A stretch of 64,000 bases of DNA from an uncultured Desulfobacter sp. (GTDB lineage: Bacteria; Desulfobacterota; Desulfobacteria; Desulfobacterales; Desulfobacteraceae). Numbering within the stretch: position 1 is the stretch's first letter; every line of letters begins with the position of its first letter. Positions 18,170 to 26,701 of the stretch are shown here, in pieces. Below the pieces are notes generated by a model. The model saw nothing but the letters and a program-made list of their open reading frames with translations. It was not told the origin of the DNA and searched no databases. The stretch is taken from positions 1,930,501 to 1,994,500 of the forward strand of contig NZ_OY781882.1 of NCBI RefSeq assembly GCF_963677125.1, written 5' to 3'. Made by a program: the position numbers and the translations under genes.

Positions 18170-18340
18170 ATGAACGAAGATAAAAAGGAGTGTTCAGATC
18201 CCACCCAGAGCTTAACAGTTGAACTACCTTGCCAAATGGTAGAACGAATGGAGCGGTACGCTAATGAAAATTGTACGGATTTCGGTGGAGTTTTGATAGA
18301 GGCTCTGGATAGATTTTTAAGGGATCAAGATAAGGCCTGA
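18170..18340 (+). CDS. Small ribbon-helix-helix-like protein
   Basis: This 56-codon gene starts at an ATG preceded by AAAGGAATGTA, a good ribosome site. After a polar N-terminus, LTVELPCQMVERMERYANE gives a beta strand followed by a helix, and FGGVLIEALDRFLRD a second helix: the layout of CopG/RHH DNA-binding proteins. It could be an orphan antitoxin or a repressor of the island. It ends 17 bases before att copy 3 and has no partner toxin next to it. Confidence 0.6.
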   Translation: MNEDKKECSDPTQSLTVELPCQMVERMERYANENCTDFGGVLIEALDRFLRDQDKA

Positions 18341-18357
18341 GGATGACCAAAGGAGTG

Positions 18358-18406
18358 AAAATCCTCCGGCCTTCGGGCCTTGCAAGTTCAAGTCTCGCCT
18401 CCGGTA
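18358..18406 (+). repeat. Attachment-site copy 3 (partial)
   Basis: The 49 bases match the tRNA-Leu 3' part with one change (GCAAG for GCGAG), stop at CCGGTA and lack the CCA. This is the probable right end of the second segment. Confidence 0.75.
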
Positions 18407-18418
18407 ACACACAAAAAC

Positions 18419-18450
18419 AAGGAGATAGCCAAATCAAGGCGCTCCTTTTT
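18419..18450 (+). terminator. Intrinsic terminator
   Basis: AAGGAG-ATA-GCC pairs with GGC-G-CTCCTT around a 7-base loop and is followed by T residues. It lies just past att copy 3. Confidence 0.6.
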
Positions 18451-18518
18451 TATTGGAATATTTCAACAGAAAGCAAGCGTTCAACATCTATTTTGTTGAA
18501 AATTGCTTAAATTTTCAC

Positions 18519-18590
18519 AAAATTAAGGGTTTCCCTGATAGACTTCTGTTAAGGTCAATGGTACGAGATTGTACAAAGATAAACGTTAAA
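18519..18590. repeat. Inverted repeat arm, left of the patatin region
   Basis: TAAGGGTTTCCCTGATAGAC (18526-18545) and the following 45 bases reappear inverted at about 22145-22200. Outside att copy 3, no gene is seen between 18341 and 18678. Confidence 0.6.
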
Positions 18591-18678
18591 GCGTTTTACT
18601 CTAAAACACTATACAGAATTTGCCTATTCTATTAGCCCATTCTGTCTAATTAACTGATTGCCTAGCTTGGAGATTCTA

Positions 18679-19074
18679 ATGACAAATGATAAAGAAATAC
18701 TCGTAATGCAATATCAGGAATTATGCAGCCTTCATCAATTTTATCTAAAAATGGTTTTTTCCAGTGCCTTATTTGTAAATGCAATCATGTCCGGTGTGGC
18801 TGTCTATGTTTTAGAGGAGTCAAGGTCGGGAGGTTGTTTGCAATGGGCGTTATTGTTTCCGATTGCAATGTCGTTGAGTTATGGCTTTGTTTTGTTTAAA
18901 GCTAAACCAAAATGTCAAGAGTTCAAATATGCCCTTGATAGTATCGTTGACATGATAGATGTTGAGGTTGGCCCTCACGTTAGCCTGACTATTGATATGA
19001 TATCTATCTTTAGTATTTTGTACTCAATATCAGGAGTAGGACTAATCATCTTATTCTTTTACCTTCTTCATTGA
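18679..19074 (+). CDS. Hypothetical membrane protein
   Basis: I do not recognise this 131-residue protein. The ATG at 18679 has TTGGAG six bases upstream and is preferred to the one at 18658. Three hydrophobic segments are visible: about residues 23-46 (MVFSSALFVNAIMSGVAVYV), 56-74 (LQWALLFPIAMSLSYGFVLF) and 108-130 (ISIFSILYSISGVGLIILFF). It is the only intact plus-strand gene between att copy 3 and the patatin gene and lies inside the inverted-repeat pair. Its low G+C suits imported DNA. Confidence 0.5.
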   Translation: MTNDKEILVMQYQELCSLHQFYLKMVFSSALFVNAIMSGVAVYVLEESRSGGCLQWALLFPIAMSLSYGFVLFKAKPKCQEFKYALDSIVDMIDVEVGPHVSLTIDMISIFSILYSISGVGLIILFFYLLH

Positions 19075-19081
19075 TGATGAG

Positions 19082-19153
19082 CTAATCGGGATAGGGCTCC
19101 TCAGTTTGGCCATCTTCTGCCTGATAAATCTCAATTTGCCCGGTCTCATCCAT
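19082..19153 (-). pseudogene. RhuM-family N-terminal fragment
   Basis: Twenty-three codons from an ATG read MDETGQIEIYQAEDGQTEE and then stop. IxIYQAxDGQT is the conserved start of RhuM-type proteins. It begins 4 bases after the integrase fragment at 19157 ends, the same strand order as in the island. Confidence 0.4.
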
Positions 19154-19156
19154 CGT

Positions 19157-19360
19157 TTAAGGCTTTTTTCTATTGGTCATTCTATTGATCATAGGAATGA
19201 CATTATCCGCACTTACGATTTTGGCCAGTTCAACAATCCAGGCGGCAATGGTGTCAATTTCGTTTCGCAGATACAACCGGTCTGATGTTTCCATGTAATG
19301 TTTACCTGAAACATCCGCTAACTTATGATTGGTAAAAAGGTCAAATTTCCATAAGTTCAT
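19157..19360 (-). pseudogene. Tyrosine integrase C-terminal fragment
   Basis: The 67 codons (LWKFDLFTNHKLADVSGKHYMETSDR...) are a second copy of the last part of the integrase at 16157, including the catalytic His and Tyr. The Arg residues and the rest of the enzyme are missing. It shows that an element related to the first one once sat here. Confidence 0.75.
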
Positions 19361-19409
19361 CGTCCAAACAAATTGCCCAACCCTGAACCGAATTATCTAC
19401 GATTAATTA

Positions 19410-21983
19410 TCAACGACTAAGCCAATCAATTAATCCCTGAAAATCGGTAAACCCGAAGAGTAACGACCATGATCTTCCACCATAATCATGCCTAAACACA
19501 CTCGTCAATCTAAATTTCTCACCAAGTAACCCAATATTGACATTATTGGACCAGCCATTTCTGTCTTTGTAATTATTTTCCCAGTCATGCTGCAAACCAA
19601 GACCTGCTCCGACCGAAGATAAAACATAGCTTTCCAAATGTAACCTTGGGCCGAATTCAAGGCTCGCATAGTAGGACTTATTTTTACCGCTCGAGGGCAT
19701 GGCAAGTGGTGTTAATTTTGTTTCGAGGTCCCATTTGTCGCCCAATTTGTACTTTGGGCTCCATGAAAAATAGATACCGCCGTGGCGAGTATCCAGTCCC
19801 ACTTCGTAAGGAAGAAATTTAAAAAAATTGCCTTTCCAGCCGTTATCATCTATTGGAGTGTCAGACAAACGAAACTGTCTTTTTTTCCCGGAAGGACCCA
19901 GCCCATGCACTATATAATTGATTGCCCCAACAGGCATGGCAAGATTTTTATTTGCATCATTTTCTTTATCAGGTGAAGCCTGCGAGTTATCATCATTATT
20001 TTCTTCGGTATGATTATTGGATGATATATGGAGGCATTTATGCTGTCCTTCAATACTATCTTTTTCCAAGGCATAAAGCCTTCGGGTTGCCCTTTGAAGT
20101 AACGGTACATACCAAGATTCCGGGTAGTTAATTGCGTAGTTCAGTAACGGATTGCCTTTATAATAATTGATCATTCCGGTTTTTTCTTCTTTGAATGATT
20201 TTGACAAATCGTCAAAATCAACATCATCAAGGATGTTGTCAAAACTGCGCCCTTTGCACTTAAGACTAACAGTTTTTTGTTGTTCTGCAGTTTTTATAAG
20301 AATCTTCAAAAGATTTAGCATCTCTTCCCCCTCTACTATCTTTTGTTCATTTTCGCAATATTTGCCGCTATCTTCAAAAGATCCACCGAACTCACTATAA
20401 AACAGTTTAAAAAATATTTTCTCTTTTTCATCACCAGCACCAATAAACTTTAAATATTTAGCCATTCTAATTATAAGCTTTCGTTTGTTAGAAACGCTTT
20501 TCATTTGTCTGCTGATATTAACAATCGCATCATAGACTCCTATCAAATAATCCAGTTCACGAAATGTTTTATCGTAAAAAGCACCAAAATTAAAAAGCAT
20601 TGACCCTGTAATTGGATGGTAACGATTGCTGAGTATCAATTTTTTATTAGAAGACCAGTCATAATTCATAAGAGCTCTGTATAGTTCATAATTTCGCGCT
20701 GTAGAAATTGAACCGGACAAAAAACCGGCCTGGTGGAAAAGATCGAACGTCTGTGACTGTGGAGGCCGGTTTTTTTTCAAAGATTTAGGGTAACCAGAAC
20801 ACTCCTCCCGTCTCGATCGTCTTCGATCTGGATCCATAAATATGTAATGCATACCTTCATCGCTGGATCTTAATTCCGCCAATTCTACAATCAAACCAAG
20901 CGGAATATTGTCGAACACCCCTCCGTCTATAAATGCCGTCTCATCTTTTTCCAATTTCCCCGCCAATAGAACCGGGCATGAAGTAGATTCTGGGTCAGAA
21001 TTTTTAACACAATTTACTGATTGGCTGTCAAGACTATGGTCTATATTGGACTTTGTTCCCCAAGAATCAACAGTATCTGATAACCTGCAATAGGAGAGAG
21101 TCTTTCTACCAAAAGCTATAGGAAAAGCACTGGTTGCTACTATTGCCTCAGCGATGTCCATATATGAAACCCCGTCATGTGTATCAGTAGTTAAAGTGAT
21201 ATAATTGATATGTTTTTTTCTTTTCTCAGAACACTTGCTGCCACTATCGTCTTCACTCATCATATTATCGAAAAATGAGGTCACTGGTGCAAATTTAAGT
21301 TTTCCATTTATTACGTTAACTTCCATTGGAACTTTCATGCTCTGTATTGGCACTTCCAAATCTCCCAACGTCAGATTAATTGGTTTTTCACGCGTCAGGG
21401 TTAAACCCAGAAAGATTGATGCGTCATCATCGTAAAGTGGATTTTCCATCTTTTCTATAATGGTTTGCAAGGGCCCGGTAGGTTTATCATCAACATCGTA
21501 AAAGAATGGCTTTCGGGACAGTAGTCCATCATTTTGGCAGTAGTCCTTGTCATTACTGGGGAGCAATTCAACCCCATCAAAACCCACTGACACCCAGGTG
21601 TTTTTGAATAAATTATCGTCGATTTTATCTTCTAATGCGTATTTATTACACCAGTACATAGCAGTAATAAGGGCATTGATACCACCGGCTGATGCGCCGG
21701 TAACAGCAATCAAATTTGGTTTTATTACATTGTTTTTACTATTTGGGTCAATTTTGAAATCGTTTTTGCCGTCCTTTCGTATGTCTTTAAGAATCTTAAC
21801 TATTGCCCAGTTCATTCCCGCCTCATAGGCTCCCAAACTGATACCGCCGCTGATTGTCAAAGCGACATTCCAGTTTTCCCTGGTTTGTGCATTTACACTG
21901 TCTATGAACAAGATTTTCGCTGTACAGATTACAAGCAAATGCCATAAAAGGATACGATATGGAATTGTATTTTTGTTAAACAT
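19410..21983 (-). CDS. Exported patatin-like phospholipase with a C-terminal beta-rich domain
   Basis: It is a serine lipase of the patatin family. A signal peptide (about 1-32, ending VNAQ) precedes the catalytic domain, with the oxyanion loop GGISLG near residue 40, the nucleophile in GASAGG near 97 and the catalytic Asp in DGGVFDN near 355. A long middle region without recognised domain follows. The last 150 residues alternate polar and apolar residues (KWDLETKLTPLAM, YYASLEFGPRLHLESY, FRLTSVFRHDYG) and could form outer-membrane strands. The length of 857 residues is well above the usual 300-350. AGGAGAATGTAAA precedes the ATG. A cell-surface or secreted lipase is likely; its substrate is unknown. 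Confidence 0.85.
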   Translation of the reverse strand: MFNKNTIPYRILLWHLLVICTAKILFIDSVNAQTRENWNVALTISGGISLGAYEAGMNWAIVKILKDIRKDGKNDFKIDPNSKNNVIKPNLIAVTGASAGGINALITAMYWCNKYALEDKIDDNLFKNTWVSVGFDGVELLPSNDKDYCQNDGLLSRKPFFYDVDDKPTGPLQTIIEKMENPLYDDDASIFLGLTLTREKPINLTLGDLEVPIQSMKVPMEVNVINGKLKFAPVTSFFDNMMSEDDSGSKCSEKRKKHINYITLTTDTHDGVSYMDIAEAIVATSAFPIAFGRKTLSYCRLSDTVDSWGTKSNIDHSLDSQSVNCVKNSDPESTSCPVLLAGKLEKDETAFIDGGVFDNIPLGLIVELAELRSSDEGMHYIFMDPDRRRSRREECSGYPKSLKKNRPPQSQTFDLFHQAGFLSGSISTARNYELYRALMNYDWSSNKKLILSNRYHPITGSMLFNFGAFYDKTFRELDYLIGVYDAIVNISRQMKSVSNKRKLIIRMAKYLKFIGAGDEKEKIFFKLFYSEFGGSFEDSGKYCENEQKIVEGEEMLNLLKILIKTAEQQKTVSLKCKGRSFDNILDDVDFDDLSKSFKEEKTGMINYYKGNPLLNYAINYPESWYVPLLQRATRRLYALEKDSIEGQHKCLHISSNNHTEENNDDNSQASPDKENDANKNLAMPVGAINYIVHGLGPSGKKRQFRLSDTPIDDNGWKGNFFKFLPYEVGLDTRHGGIYFSWSPKYKLGDKWDLETKLTPLAMPSSGKNKSYYASLEFGPRLHLESYVLSSVGAGLGLQHDWENNYKDRNGWSNNVNIGLLGEKFRLTSVFRHDYGGRSWSLLFGFTDFQGLIDWLSR

Positions 21984-22144
21984 TTTACATTCTCCTATAG
22001 AAGCTCAACTTTCAAAATCCACTAACGTCTAACACATGGCCAGACCGGGGACCGTGAGAAAACTCTGCCTTTGATTCATACGCCAGGCCCATTCAGGCAA
22101 AACAGTTTATGACAAAACATAAGCTTAAGTGGCGATCAATCTCC

Positions 22145-22200
22145 GCACAATCTGGTATCATTGATATAGATAGAAGTCTATCAGGGAAACCCTTAGTTTT
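22145..22200. repeat. Inverted repeat arm, right of the patatin region
   Basis: Its reverse complement begins CTAAGGGTTTCCCTGATAGA and matches the arm at 18525-18590, almost exactly for the first 25 bases and loosely for the next 40. The two arms enclose the membrane protein, the integrase fragment and the patatin gene. Confidence 0.6.
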
Positions 22201-22311
22201 TTATGTTGTTTAGGAATCAATTCAATATACGAATCCGGCCAAATCATGAAAAAATAATGTTTTTTTATCAAACCAGTAAAGCAACAGACGAAAAGCAAGC
22301 AAAAATCCGGC

Positions 22312-22460
22312 AGTTCAAAACAAATGATTAGCCGGCCTTTATCCTGAAAAAAAGGTTAGGTCATGCAGATGCTTTCTTTAATTCCCTACAGAGAACTTTT
22401 CGTAAACCACTTTCAAGGCTCGGCGGGATTACTTGGTCTTCTGCAATAACTATTAATTGG
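22312..22460 (-). pseudogene. Degraded second copy of the brnA 3' end
   Basis: The segment aligns with 15484-15620, including GGTCATGCAGATGCTTTC (stop region of brnA) and CTTTCAAGGCTCG, but carries many changes and no open frame. It marks the right limit of duplicated island DNA. Confidence 0.65.
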
Positions 22461-22679
22461 ATACAATGTTTTTTGAGTTGCGTCGAAATCATATGTAACT
22501 TAAAATACTTACTTACTCAGGTCATACCGCAATTGGGGTTGTCAACGACGCTGTTTTTAGATAGAGTATTCAATCAGGCAGGCAGGTTATTTCGTCCACC
22601 ACTTATTATTGTTTATAGCCTTTTGCCATCAAGGCTGGCCTGATCCGCTTTTCAATGTATTCTCGCTCATGGCTGACGA

Positions 22680-22800
22680 TCTTATGTAAAGGACTTGGGT
22701 AAAATAAAATTTTATTTTTTTGCCTTTTTATCCGCATAATTCGTAAAGCCCTTAGGCGCGCTTTGAATAGGAATAAAACTTCGGCGTAAAACGACAGCAT
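22680..22800. repeat. Imperfect-palindrome element in the 21984-22846 gap
   Basis: TTTTGCCTTTTTATCCG and AATAAAACTTCGGCG mark two inverted arms that also occur at 37770-37912. Apart from the inverted-repeat arm and the brnA remnant, nothing else is seen in this 860-base gap. The open frame at 22606-22800 is only this repeat read through. Confidence 0.55.
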
Positions 22801-22846
22801 TTATTTTCCCCAAATCCCGGGGAATAAAACGGTAAAGGAGATCTTA

Positions 22847-24469
22847 ATGGACGCGCTTAAAAATTTTGCATCAAAAAATTTCACGGAACAAGTCGAGCTG
22901 CTAAAGGATATTGAAAAAAAGAAAGACTATGCAGCGATACCCGAACTTGCCGAGTTATGCAAACAAAGTGATCCGTTTGACCAAGCAACGTTCATGGCTA
23001 AAAATACGCTTAGATCCCTTTTATTGGAAAACGAAGCTTACACAGTAAAAGGTCTTATGTCCGATAATCTAAATTTTAAAAAAATAAGTTTACAGGTTTG
23101 CTGCCGAAAAAAATGTCCGTCTGCTACGTCTATACTTCTCACACTTTTTTCGAGCCTTATTTCAAAACAATCTTCTGAATTGATATCAGGGCATCCGCAT
23201 TATAACGAAGGCTTTGAAATTCTCTCTGCGCTCTCATTAATTCAACCGCCTGAAGCGCTTGAAATATTCCGACAATATATGCACCATAAAGATTCTTTGA
23301 TCGCATCATTAGCCATTAAAACCATAGGACAGTATAAGGATGTTGAGTCGGTTGATGCGCTATGCAAAATCGTGGCAAAAGCAGAAGCAGATGACAGTTA
23401 TGAAGAATGTGAACTAACTGTCGCCGGTGCAATTGATGCCCTGGCAATGATCAACACCGACAAGGCAATATCTTTTCTGGCATCAAAAATTCATCATCGC
23501 AATCCAGTGGCCAGAAGAATTATTCACGCTGTGTTTCCAATGCTCGGCCCGGAAACCATCCGTTATATTGCGCCTTTTCTCTTGGATGCCGATACGGATT
23601 TAAAAATTATGGCCGTGAACATCCTCGGCACCATTGGAGACAAAAAAGGGGCCGAGTTTATTGTAGAGGCCGTCGATAGAGGAGTCGCCGATCATCCGAA
23701 TGTCAAATTTGCCGTGTATGAAGCGTTGGGCCAAATGTTTTCAATGAAGAGCCTTGTCCACCTTACCGACGGTCTTTTTGAGCAGGACCCATCAATACTT
23801 ATCGCAGTGGTCACCTCGCTCAACAATCAAAGTAACCCGGGCGTGACAAAAAAAATAAAAGAGATAATTGGAAAGGATGAAACGCATGCATCCCGGTTAA
23901 TAAACGCCATTGTCGCATCAAGAGCGCTTACCCTGTTCGAATCTCTTTATGAAGATGAGACCATCGGCAACAAAATGGTTGAAGCGATTCTTAAATCAAA
24001 CGACAAGGGGCTTTGCGGCACATTTTCGAAAAAGCTAAAAGCCATGAAACATAAAAGGGCGGAATTTGATGAAAATAAAATAAAATCAATTTCGTCAGGT
24101 CAATCGAACAAAAAAATACTTATTGTTGATGATTCAAAATCGATGTTGGCATTTTACCGCACTGTTATTTCAGCGATGCAGATTTCGGTCACAGCGGCAG
24201 AAAACGGCCGGCAAGCATGGGATATACTCGAATCGGACAATTCATTTGATCTGATTTTAACGGACCTTAACATGCCGGTAATGACTGGAATAGAATTAAC
24301 CCAGAAAGTCAGGGCAAATAATTCTGTAGATCGTATTCCCATTGTAATTGCCACGACGGAATCAGAGCAGTCACAAGAGCAATTAGCAAAAAAAATGGGG
24401 GCCAACGATTTTATCAAAAAGCCGTTTTCGGCAGATCAGCTTCAAAATAAAATAAATACGTTTATCTGA
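22847..24469 (+). CDS. HEAT-repeat protein with a C-terminal receiver domain
   Basis: The 540-residue protein joins alpha-helical HEAT/armadillo-like repeats (about 20-400, e.g. PEALEIFRQYMHHKDSLIASLAIKTIG and MAVNILGTIGDKKGAEFI) to a receiver (about 422-540). The receiver has VDDSKSM, the phospho-acceptor Asp in LILTDLNMPVMTG, a conserved Thr in IATTES and Lys in FIKKPF. No DNA-binding or enzymatic output is present, so it probably acts by protein-protein contact, as in CheY-like adaptors. AAAGGAG precedes the ATG. It stands alone and converges with the GntR gene, with 6 bases between the stops. Confidence 0.88.
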   Translation: MDALKNFASKNFTEQVELLKDIEKKKDYAAIPELAELCKQSDPFDQATFMAKNTLRSLLLENEAYTVKGLMSDNLNFKKISLQVCCRKKCPSATSILLTLFSSLISKQSSELISGHPHYNEGFEILSALSLIQPPEALEIFRQYMHHKDSLIASLAIKTIGQYKDVESVDALCKIVAKAEADDSYEECELTVAGAIDALAMINTDKAISFLASKIHHRNPVARRIIHAVFPMLGPETIRYIAPFLLDADTDLKIMAVNILGTIGDKKGAEFIVEAVDRGVADHPNVKFAVYEALGQMFSMKSLVHLTDGLFEQDPSILIAVVTSLNNQSNPGVTKKIKEIIGKDETHASRLINAIVASRALTLFESLYEDETIGNKMVEAILKSNDKGLCGTFSKKLKAMKHKRAEFDENKIKSISSGQSNKKILIVDDSKSMLAFYRTVISAMQISVTAAENGRQAWDILESDNSFDLILTDLNMPVMTGIELTQKVRANNSVDRIPIVIATTESEQSQEQLAKKMGANDFIKKPFSADQLQNKINTFI

Positions 24470-24475
24470 AATTCT

Positions 24476-25132
24476 TTAGATGGCCGACAGCCCCAGGAAA
24501 GATGAGCGGATTCGTTCAAGATGTTTTAAAAGCTGATTTTTCCTGGCCTGCCCCAACTGTTCAGGGTTACCGGATGTAAAACATTGGGACAATATAACCA
24601 AATCTTCGCGAACGGCTTCAACTTCATTTCCCCAGTTGGCGGAATCCATTTTGAGCAGGTTAAAATACCACAATCGGTAGGTCAGGGCATAAAGATGCTC
24701 AGACATTTCAGCCAAGAACGGGTTCCCCGCAGCCTGATGAAATATCTGTTTATTTTCCATGTCAATGCTGGACAATTTTTTAGGATTTTTTTCCTCTTTC
24801 AATGCACTGCATTTACGCTCAAGCGCCTTGAATTGCTGAATCTGATCCGGTGACATCCGGGCAAAGGCCATGGTCCCGATCACAGCTTCAAGCTCCAGAC
24901 GAGCCTGAAAAACATTGGTGATGGTGGAAAGTTCCAATTCCATGACAAAAATACCCGTACGGGGCAGAATCTTAATCAAATGTTCCCACTCCAGGCGGAA
25001 AAGCACGGTGCGCAAAGGGGTGCGGCTTACGCCAAATTGAGCCGCCAACTCCTGTTCTTTGAGAATCGTTCCCGGTTCATAATCGAGATGGATGATCCTG
25101 TCTTTTAATGTGTTATATATCTCTTTATTCAT
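24476..25132 (-). CDS. GntR/FCD-family transcriptional regulator
   Basis: The 218-residue protein has a GntR winged helix (about 5-70, with LKEQELAAQFGVSRTPLRTVLFRLE) and an FCD ligand-binding domain (about 80-210). FCD domains bind small organic acids, often through a metal held by Asp/His residues. It is divergent from the FAD-dependent oxidoreductase at 25331, and two related GTATACC sites lie between them, so it very likely regulates that gene and itself. The effector cannot be named from sequence. Confidence 0.92.
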   Translation of the reverse strand: MNKEIYNTLKDRIIHLDYEPGTILKEQELAAQFGVSRTPLRTVLFRLEWEHLIKILPRTGIFVMELELSTITNVFQARLELEAVIGTMAFARMSPDQIQQFKALERKCSALKEEKNPKKLSSIDMENKQIFHQAAGNPFLAEMSEHLYALTYRLWYFNLLKMDSANWGNEVEAVREDLVILSQCFTSGNPEQLGQARKNQLLKHLERIRSSFLGLSAI

Positions 25133-25164
25133 TAATGATCCCCGATCGGTTATCTATTTTTTAT

Positions 25165-25277
25165 TGGTATACCTTAATAATACAAACATACCGCCATTGC
25201 AAGGGATTGGGGGACAGTTAACACACACCTTAAAAATTTTCCTATGGGCTTGACACTAATATTTTTCTTGTATACCA
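25165..25277. promoter_or_regulatory. Paired GTATACC operator candidates between gntR and the oxidoreductase
   Basis: TGGTATACCT at 25165-25174 and TTGTATACCAG at 25268-25278 share the core GTATACC, typical of FCD-type GntR half-sites. The second lies about 50 bases before the oxidoreductase start, next to TTGACA at 25249-25254. Confidence 0.5.
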
Positions 25278-25330
25278 GTAAAACATCAAATAAAATCATG
25301 CTTGATTTATAAAATTTACGGGAGGTAATA

Positions 25331-26620
25331 ATGACATATGAAAAGATAACACACGGGCTGTGGAGCGCTACAGCACCGGACAGGCCAAAGCTGGATACGT
25401 TTTCCGGGGAAAAGCAGACAGACGTTGCCATCATCGGAGGCGGATACACCGGGCTGTCAGCAGCCCTTCATCTTGCCCGTCATGGGCATTCCTGCGTTGT
25501 GCTTGAAGCAAAAGATGTCGGATTCGGCGGTGCCGGAAGAAATGTAGGCCTGGTAAATGCAGGATTGTGGCTTATGCCCAAAGATGTCATATCCCTTGTG
25601 GGAAAGGACTATGGCCAAGCCCTGATCCGGGTGCTGGGGGCATCCCCCCAACTGGTATACAGCCTGGTTAAAGAATATAATATGGATTGCGAGGCATGGC
25701 CCAACGGAACCCTTCATTGTGCAGATTCAAGGGCAGGCTACAAAGCCCTTCAGGAACGCGAACGCCAGTGGCAAAAAATAGGCGCGCCGGTTCGTCTGCT
25801 TGAAAAGGACGAGGCAGCCGAGAAACTGGGCTCAAAGGCGTATCGCGGCGCTCTACTTGATGAACGAGCCGGAACTATCCAGCCCCTGGCCTATACCTTT
25901 GGACTGGCCAATGCGGCTTTAAAAGAAGGCGCGGAACTTTACAATAACGCCCCTGTGATCGGGCTGGATAAAACCGCTTCGGAATATACCCTGACAACTC
26001 CCAATGGGCGGCTTAAGGCAAAAAAAGTAATTATTGCTGTCATGGGATATCCGGAACAGGCCTTTGGCGAGCATATGAATAATCTGGTCCCCTTTAACTA
26101 TTTTCAGTTTGCTACAGCGCCGATCCCCAAATCTGTTTTAAAAACCGTACTGCCTGGAAAGAACGGCATCTGGGATACCAACCTGATTCTTTCCTCCTTC
26201 CGTCTGGATAAAAATGGCCGCCTGTCCGTGGGCAGTGTGGGCAGCCTTGACGGATTTGCCATGGATGTAAACCAGGCCTGGGCACAACGTACGTTGAACA
26301 AAGTTTTCCCTCAAATCGGCGACATAAAACTAGAGTACGCCTGGTACGGCCGAATTGCCATGACCACCAACCATATTCCGCGCTTTCATGTCCTGGATGA
26401 TCATATGGCCATGGTCACCTGCTACAATGGCCGGGGCATAGGGCCTGGAACGGTATTTGGCAAACTGCTGGCAAAATACATGAGCGGCGGCTCGACCGCT
26501 GACATCCCCCTGCCTGTATCCCCTGTGAAAGCGGTAAATTTACGGGCGCTTCGCGGCCTGTTTTACGAGGCCGGATCCAGACTTTACCATTATGTACAGC
26601 GCAGGACACCCATTTTTTAA
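25331..26620 (+). CDS. FAD-dependent amine/amino-acid oxidoreductase (DAO family, PuuB-like)
   Basis: This is a flavoenzyme that would oxidise an amine or amino-acid C-N bond. The dinucleotide-binding motif VAIIGGGYTGLSAALHLA is near residue 35, followed by VVLEAKDVGFGGAGRN, the pattern of gamma-glutamylputrescine oxidase-like members. A C-terminal MVTCYNGRGIGPGT forms the second FAD contact. Length (429) is normal. GGGAGG lies just before the ATG. Its partner is the divergent FCD regulator. No polyamine pathway genes are nearby, so the substrate is left open. Confidence 0.88.
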   Translation: MTYEKITHGLWSATAPDRPKLDTFSGEKQTDVAIIGGGYTGLSAALHLARHGHSCVVLEAKDVGFGGAGRNVGLVNAGLWLMPKDVISLVGKDYGQALIRVLGASPQLVYSLVKEYNMDCEAWPNGTLHCADSRAGYKALQERERQWQKIGAPVRLLEKDEAAEKLGSKAYRGALLDERAGTIQPLAYTFGLANAALKEGAELYNNAPVIGLDKTASEYTLTTPNGRLKAKKVIIAVMGYPEQAFGEHMNNLVPFNYFQFATAPIPKSVLKTVLPGKNGIWDTNLILSSFRLDKNGRLSVGSVGSLDGFAMDVNQAWAQRTLNKVFPQIGDIKLEYAWYGRIAMTTNHIPRFHVLDDHMAMVTCYNGRGIGPGTVFGKLLAKYMSGGSTADIPLPVSPVKAVNLRALRGLFYEAGSRLYHYVQRRTPIF

Positions 26621-26701
26621 CCCGGATATATTGCATTGGACCTTCAAAGATGAAATTGCTTTGAAGGCCCAATCCTTGAATCTAATCGGCACCAGCGGTT
26701 T

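Larger units (their letters stand above)
14920..18406. mobile_element. Remnants of tRNA-Leu integrative element(s), two tandem segments
   Basis: Three copies of the tRNA 3' end mark two segments: 14920 to about 17095 and about 16990 to 18406. The first holds an excisionase-like gene, BrnTA and a broken tyrosine integrase. The second holds a chimeric integrase fragment, IS3 and RhuM scraps and a small RHH gene. No integrase is intact, so neither segment looks able to move on its own. Confidence 0.75.

Noticed and set aside
22606..22800. A 64-codon minus-strand frame
   Set aside because: It lies in a dispersed palindrome; similar translated text appears in the unrelated frame at 37429-37899.
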